A DNA stretch of 64,000 nucleotides, from NCBI RefSeq assembly GCF_000002985.6, contig NC_003282.8:3596001-3660000 (forward strand). Direction: 5' to 3'. Both the position numbers and the translations under genes were made by a program. Every line of letters starts with the position of its first letter. Position 1 is the stretch's first letter. The notes below the pieces were generated by a model. The model was not told where the DNA came from. It was given only the letters and a program-made list of their open reading frames with translations, and did no database searches. Positions 61,480 through 64,000 of this stretch are shown one piece after another. Source of the stretch: Caenorhabditis elegans. Lineage: Eukaryota; Nematoda; Chromadorea; Rhabditida; Rhabditidae.

Positions 61480-61990
61480 TTTTACAGTAACACTACAGTA
61501 CTCCCACGGCATCACTGTAAACAAAACTTTTTTTTTGAAAATTATCTAATTTCACTACAGTAACCTAATATTTCCCAAAAAGTTCTTCATTCCTTTTTTC
61601 TCAGTTTTTACAAAAACTATACAAACAGCATGCTTTGACATTTCAGATTTTAAATAGTTTGTCTATAGTTTTGTAGAATAATCCTGAAAGTAAAAATAAT
61701 CCTCAAAGCTCGTACCATTATCCTACAGTAATCCTACAGTAATCCTACAGTAACCTACAGTAACAATAAAGTAACGTTTTATTTACTTTTCAGTCAACCT
61801 GTGAAAACCCTACAGTAATCATATACCGGGTCAGTACAGTAGTAACAATTTTATCATTTTGCCATATAACAATTTCATCGCAACTCTGCATTAACCCTAC
61901 AGTAACTCTACCATAACTTTACATTAATCGTACATTAACTCTACATTAACCTACAATAACCTTACAGTAACCATGGACTAATTTTACAGT
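61480..61990 (+). repeat. CTACAGTAACCC / TACAGTAATCC tandem repeat
   Basis: Many TACAGTAA(C/T)CC units, densest at 61720-61770 and 61890-61990. Confidence 0.88.
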
Positions 61991-63109
61991 CATCCTACAG
62001 TAACCCTACTCCTTCAGTACCACTTGCCACAACAAAACCAATTAAAAACACTCATTTTCAGACGAATTCCACGAATTCTTCGAGAAATGCAATTTTTAAT
62101 CTACAAAATGCAAAAACAAACATTCTGTAATAACAGTTGTAATCAAAATGTACAGTGTTTTCGTAAGCTGCAAAAATTAACAGCCTGTCACTATCAATTA
62201 GTGTATTATTAGTTGACATATTACTACTATCACTACTACTACCAAGTACTATTTGTTTTCATTTCTAGTCACTTTTTACACCTCTGATCTACAGTAGCCC
62301 TATTTGTGACCGAGAATTTTATTGACAACAGTACATTTGGAAATGCTATCAATTTTTTTGGATAGTTCAGCAAAATCAGCAGAATAATCATATTATCAGT
62401 GTCGGGTATTGTTGGTTATGACCTGGTGCTGCAGAATTAAAAATTGTTTGTCAAAAATTGAAGCGAGGGGACCAGAAAGCAATTGATAAAGGCCTGATTT
62501 TGTGAAATTTTCAAAAAATTGAAGTCAGTATGTGGACGGAGTCAGTTGCACACAACTATAAAATTACAGTAACCCACAGTACTCTTGCAGTGAATTTGAT
62601 GCTTGAAAATTTGAATTTCAAATTTTTTATGAACATTCAAAATTTTAACTTCCCGCAAAATCATTTTGAAATTTTTTTTTCCTACAAAAAAAATGAATTT
62701 TTTCGTGAAAACTGACAATTTTGCATTTCCCCCTGGTAATCTAAATAAAAATTCAAAATTTTTCATTTTGCGACCAAAAATTTGTTGAATTATACCCAAT
62801 TTTTGTAAAAAATAAAATTACGAAAATACCCGCCAAGTCACACTACTAACTACAATTCAAATTTCTGAAAAAAAACAATTTTTTTAAAATTTTATTCAAT
62901 AAAATACTTTTGTAAAATGGGTCTCGACTGGAAAAAACGGAAAAACACTGAAAATACCGGTATTTCAAAATTGAGGTGTGAAATGATGAACAAAATGAAA
63001 GAGTTGAGATAAAGCTTTTGGGGATTGCAAACGCGCTCTAATGCTAATTACCACTAGAGCACACTTGCTACAACACTCCAAGAAAGGGGCGCGGCTACAC
63101 GATGCTCAC

Positions 63110-63395
63110 CATCGGAGCCCGTTCAAAAATGTTCTGTTGGAGAGCCAAGTATCTGTTATTATTGTCGATTTGGGTCATGGAGCCAGGTGGGATATACTCC
63201 GACGGGGAGTACTGGTAATGAGTTGCCGGGGTGAAGCCTGCCTCGGTAAAGCCTCCGTCGACTACCACGTGCTTCGAGGTGATGTCACTTTTGGTGTCGA
63301 CGTGCTCCAGTAGGGCTCGGGAAATGTCGCGTTTTCGTTCGAGAGAGTCCGTGGAATCGTTACTGTCAAAGCCCCGCTGCAGTAGGAAACGGAGT
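63110..63395 (-). CDS. orphan coding exon of a gene running off the right edge
   Basis: The exon is bounded by TTTTCAG|ACTCC at 63395 and ATG|GTGAGC at 63110, 286 nt. It is open only in the frame starting (A)CTC, giving about 95 residues: LRFLLQRGFDSNDSTDSLER, then KRDISRALLEHVDTKSD, a Gly/Thr/Tyr stretch (SPSEYIPPGSM) and a Gln/Asn-rich end. No domain is recognised. It ends in phase 0, while the PP1-subunit exon at 52684 needs a phase-1 partner. The two therefore cannot be joined directly; an intermediate exon, or a separate gene, is required. Codon use and G+C are clearly coding-like against the surrounding AT-rich DNA. Confidence 0.7.
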
Positions 63396-64000
63396 CTGAA
63401 AACGTTTTTTTACTGTCCAAAATAGGCTCCGCCCATATCTTGACTATTTTGCAATTAAAAAAAAACTTATTGTTACTTTGAAGTTTTTAAATAATAATCT
63501 TGAATTTTTTGAATTTACAAAACACATTTTAATTTTAAAACCATTTAAGTTTTTTTTTGTAAATTAAAAATTCGAGTTTTTTTTAAATTTATCGTTAAAT
63601 TGAATTTTTTTTATTTTAAAACACAATTTTTGATGACTCTTTGGCGTTCTTTTAGAAATATTTTTGAATTCATTCAAGGAGAATATGAACTTTTCAGTTT
63701 ATTTTTAATTTGTAAATGTTTCGAAATTCGAGTAATTTAAATTTTTAGAATCACAAATTTTCTCCCAAAATGGACTCCGCACACATCATGGCTATTTGGA
63801 AATAATATGTTTAACCGAATACTGAAATTTTGAATTTTTAAGTTTCTAAGACTTTTTGGAAATTTTCAGAGATTTCTTGGGAATTTTTCAGAATTAAAAA
63901 AAATTAGAATTTGAAATTTCTTTTTTTTTAAAGTTTTCTTGCCATTTTCAATGATGTCCTTGAAAACACTTCCATACATCATTCCAAAATTTTTGCACTT
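63396..64000. other. AT-rich intron or flank at the right edge
   Basis: I see nothing except AT-rich sequence and two GGCTCCGCCCATATCTTGACT-like words (63426 and, diverged, 63774). Confidence 0.6.

Larger units (their letters stand above)
52662..63109. other. 10-kb repeat-rich region upstream of the PP1-subunit gene
   Basis: No exon can be placed with confidence. 52800-53275 contains a G+C-rich promoter-like block (GGGGGCGGGCAGG, GGGGAGGCGGAGAG). Four clusters of a GTAGATTTACGGGAGC minisatellite, two CTGCGTCTC hairpins, a MITE-like element, CACGTG sites, a GCCTAA array and a TACAGTAA array follow. It may be a large first intron of the PP1-subunit gene or true intergenic DNA. Confidence 0.55.

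Overview
This window is nematode genomic DNA, almost certainly Caenorhabditis elegans chromosome IV around the cholinergic gene locus. It is AT-rich with T/A homopolymers. Introns are short with TTTCAG acceptors, several start codons lie a few bases after such an acceptor (as in spliced-leader addition), and there are interstitial TTAGGC arrays, CTACAGTA repeats, fold-back elements and long G tracts. The encoded UNC-17 (532 aa) and CHA-1 (627 aa) match what I remember of the C. elegans proteins. Gene names come from recognition of the translations; no search was run. Exon coordinates were worked out by hand from splice sites and reading-frame phase, and most gene models close exactly in frame.

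Left part (1-9642), all minus strand: a tRNA-dihydrouridine synthase 3 gene (3' end beyond the window); a 136-aa Rpp21/Rpr2-like zinc protein directly upstream of it, probably in an operon; a 105-aa secreted small protein; and two tandem paralogous genes of unknown function (360 and 511 aa). A fold-back element lies between the secreted-protein gene and the paralogs.

Middle (9900-27471): a relic of a kinase exon; a KGB-type JNK-like MAP kinase (plus strand, probably kgb-2) whose 3' end looks frameshifted; a convergent 625-aa leukotriene A4 hydrolase-like M1 aminopeptidase; then the cholinergic locus on the minus strand, cha-1 (choline acetyltransferase) with unc-17 (vesicular acetylcholine transporter) on its 5' side. 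In the published organisation unc-17 lies inside the first intron of cha-1 and both share a non-coding first exon; I propose a candidate at 29783-29908. Perfect TCCCNNGGGA (COE/UNC-3-type) sites occur upstream at 31664 and inside a GC-richer island of an unc-17 intron at 25926. One gene makes acetylcholine and the other loads it into vesicles, so the shared promoter couples the two steps.

Right part (27472-64000): about 10 kb of gene-poor cholinergic upstream DNA with three G tracts; a Cys-rich-tail small protein (plus); a MADF-BESS transcription-factor-like gene (plus); a second Cys-rich-tail paralog (minus); about 3 kb of decayed tandem repeats; a glycogen-targeting PP1 regulatory subunit with a CBM21 domain (minus); and a further 10 kb of repeat-rich DNA ending in an orphan coding exon whose gene runs off the right edge. 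I saw no tRNA, rRNA, CRISPR or intact autonomous transposon.
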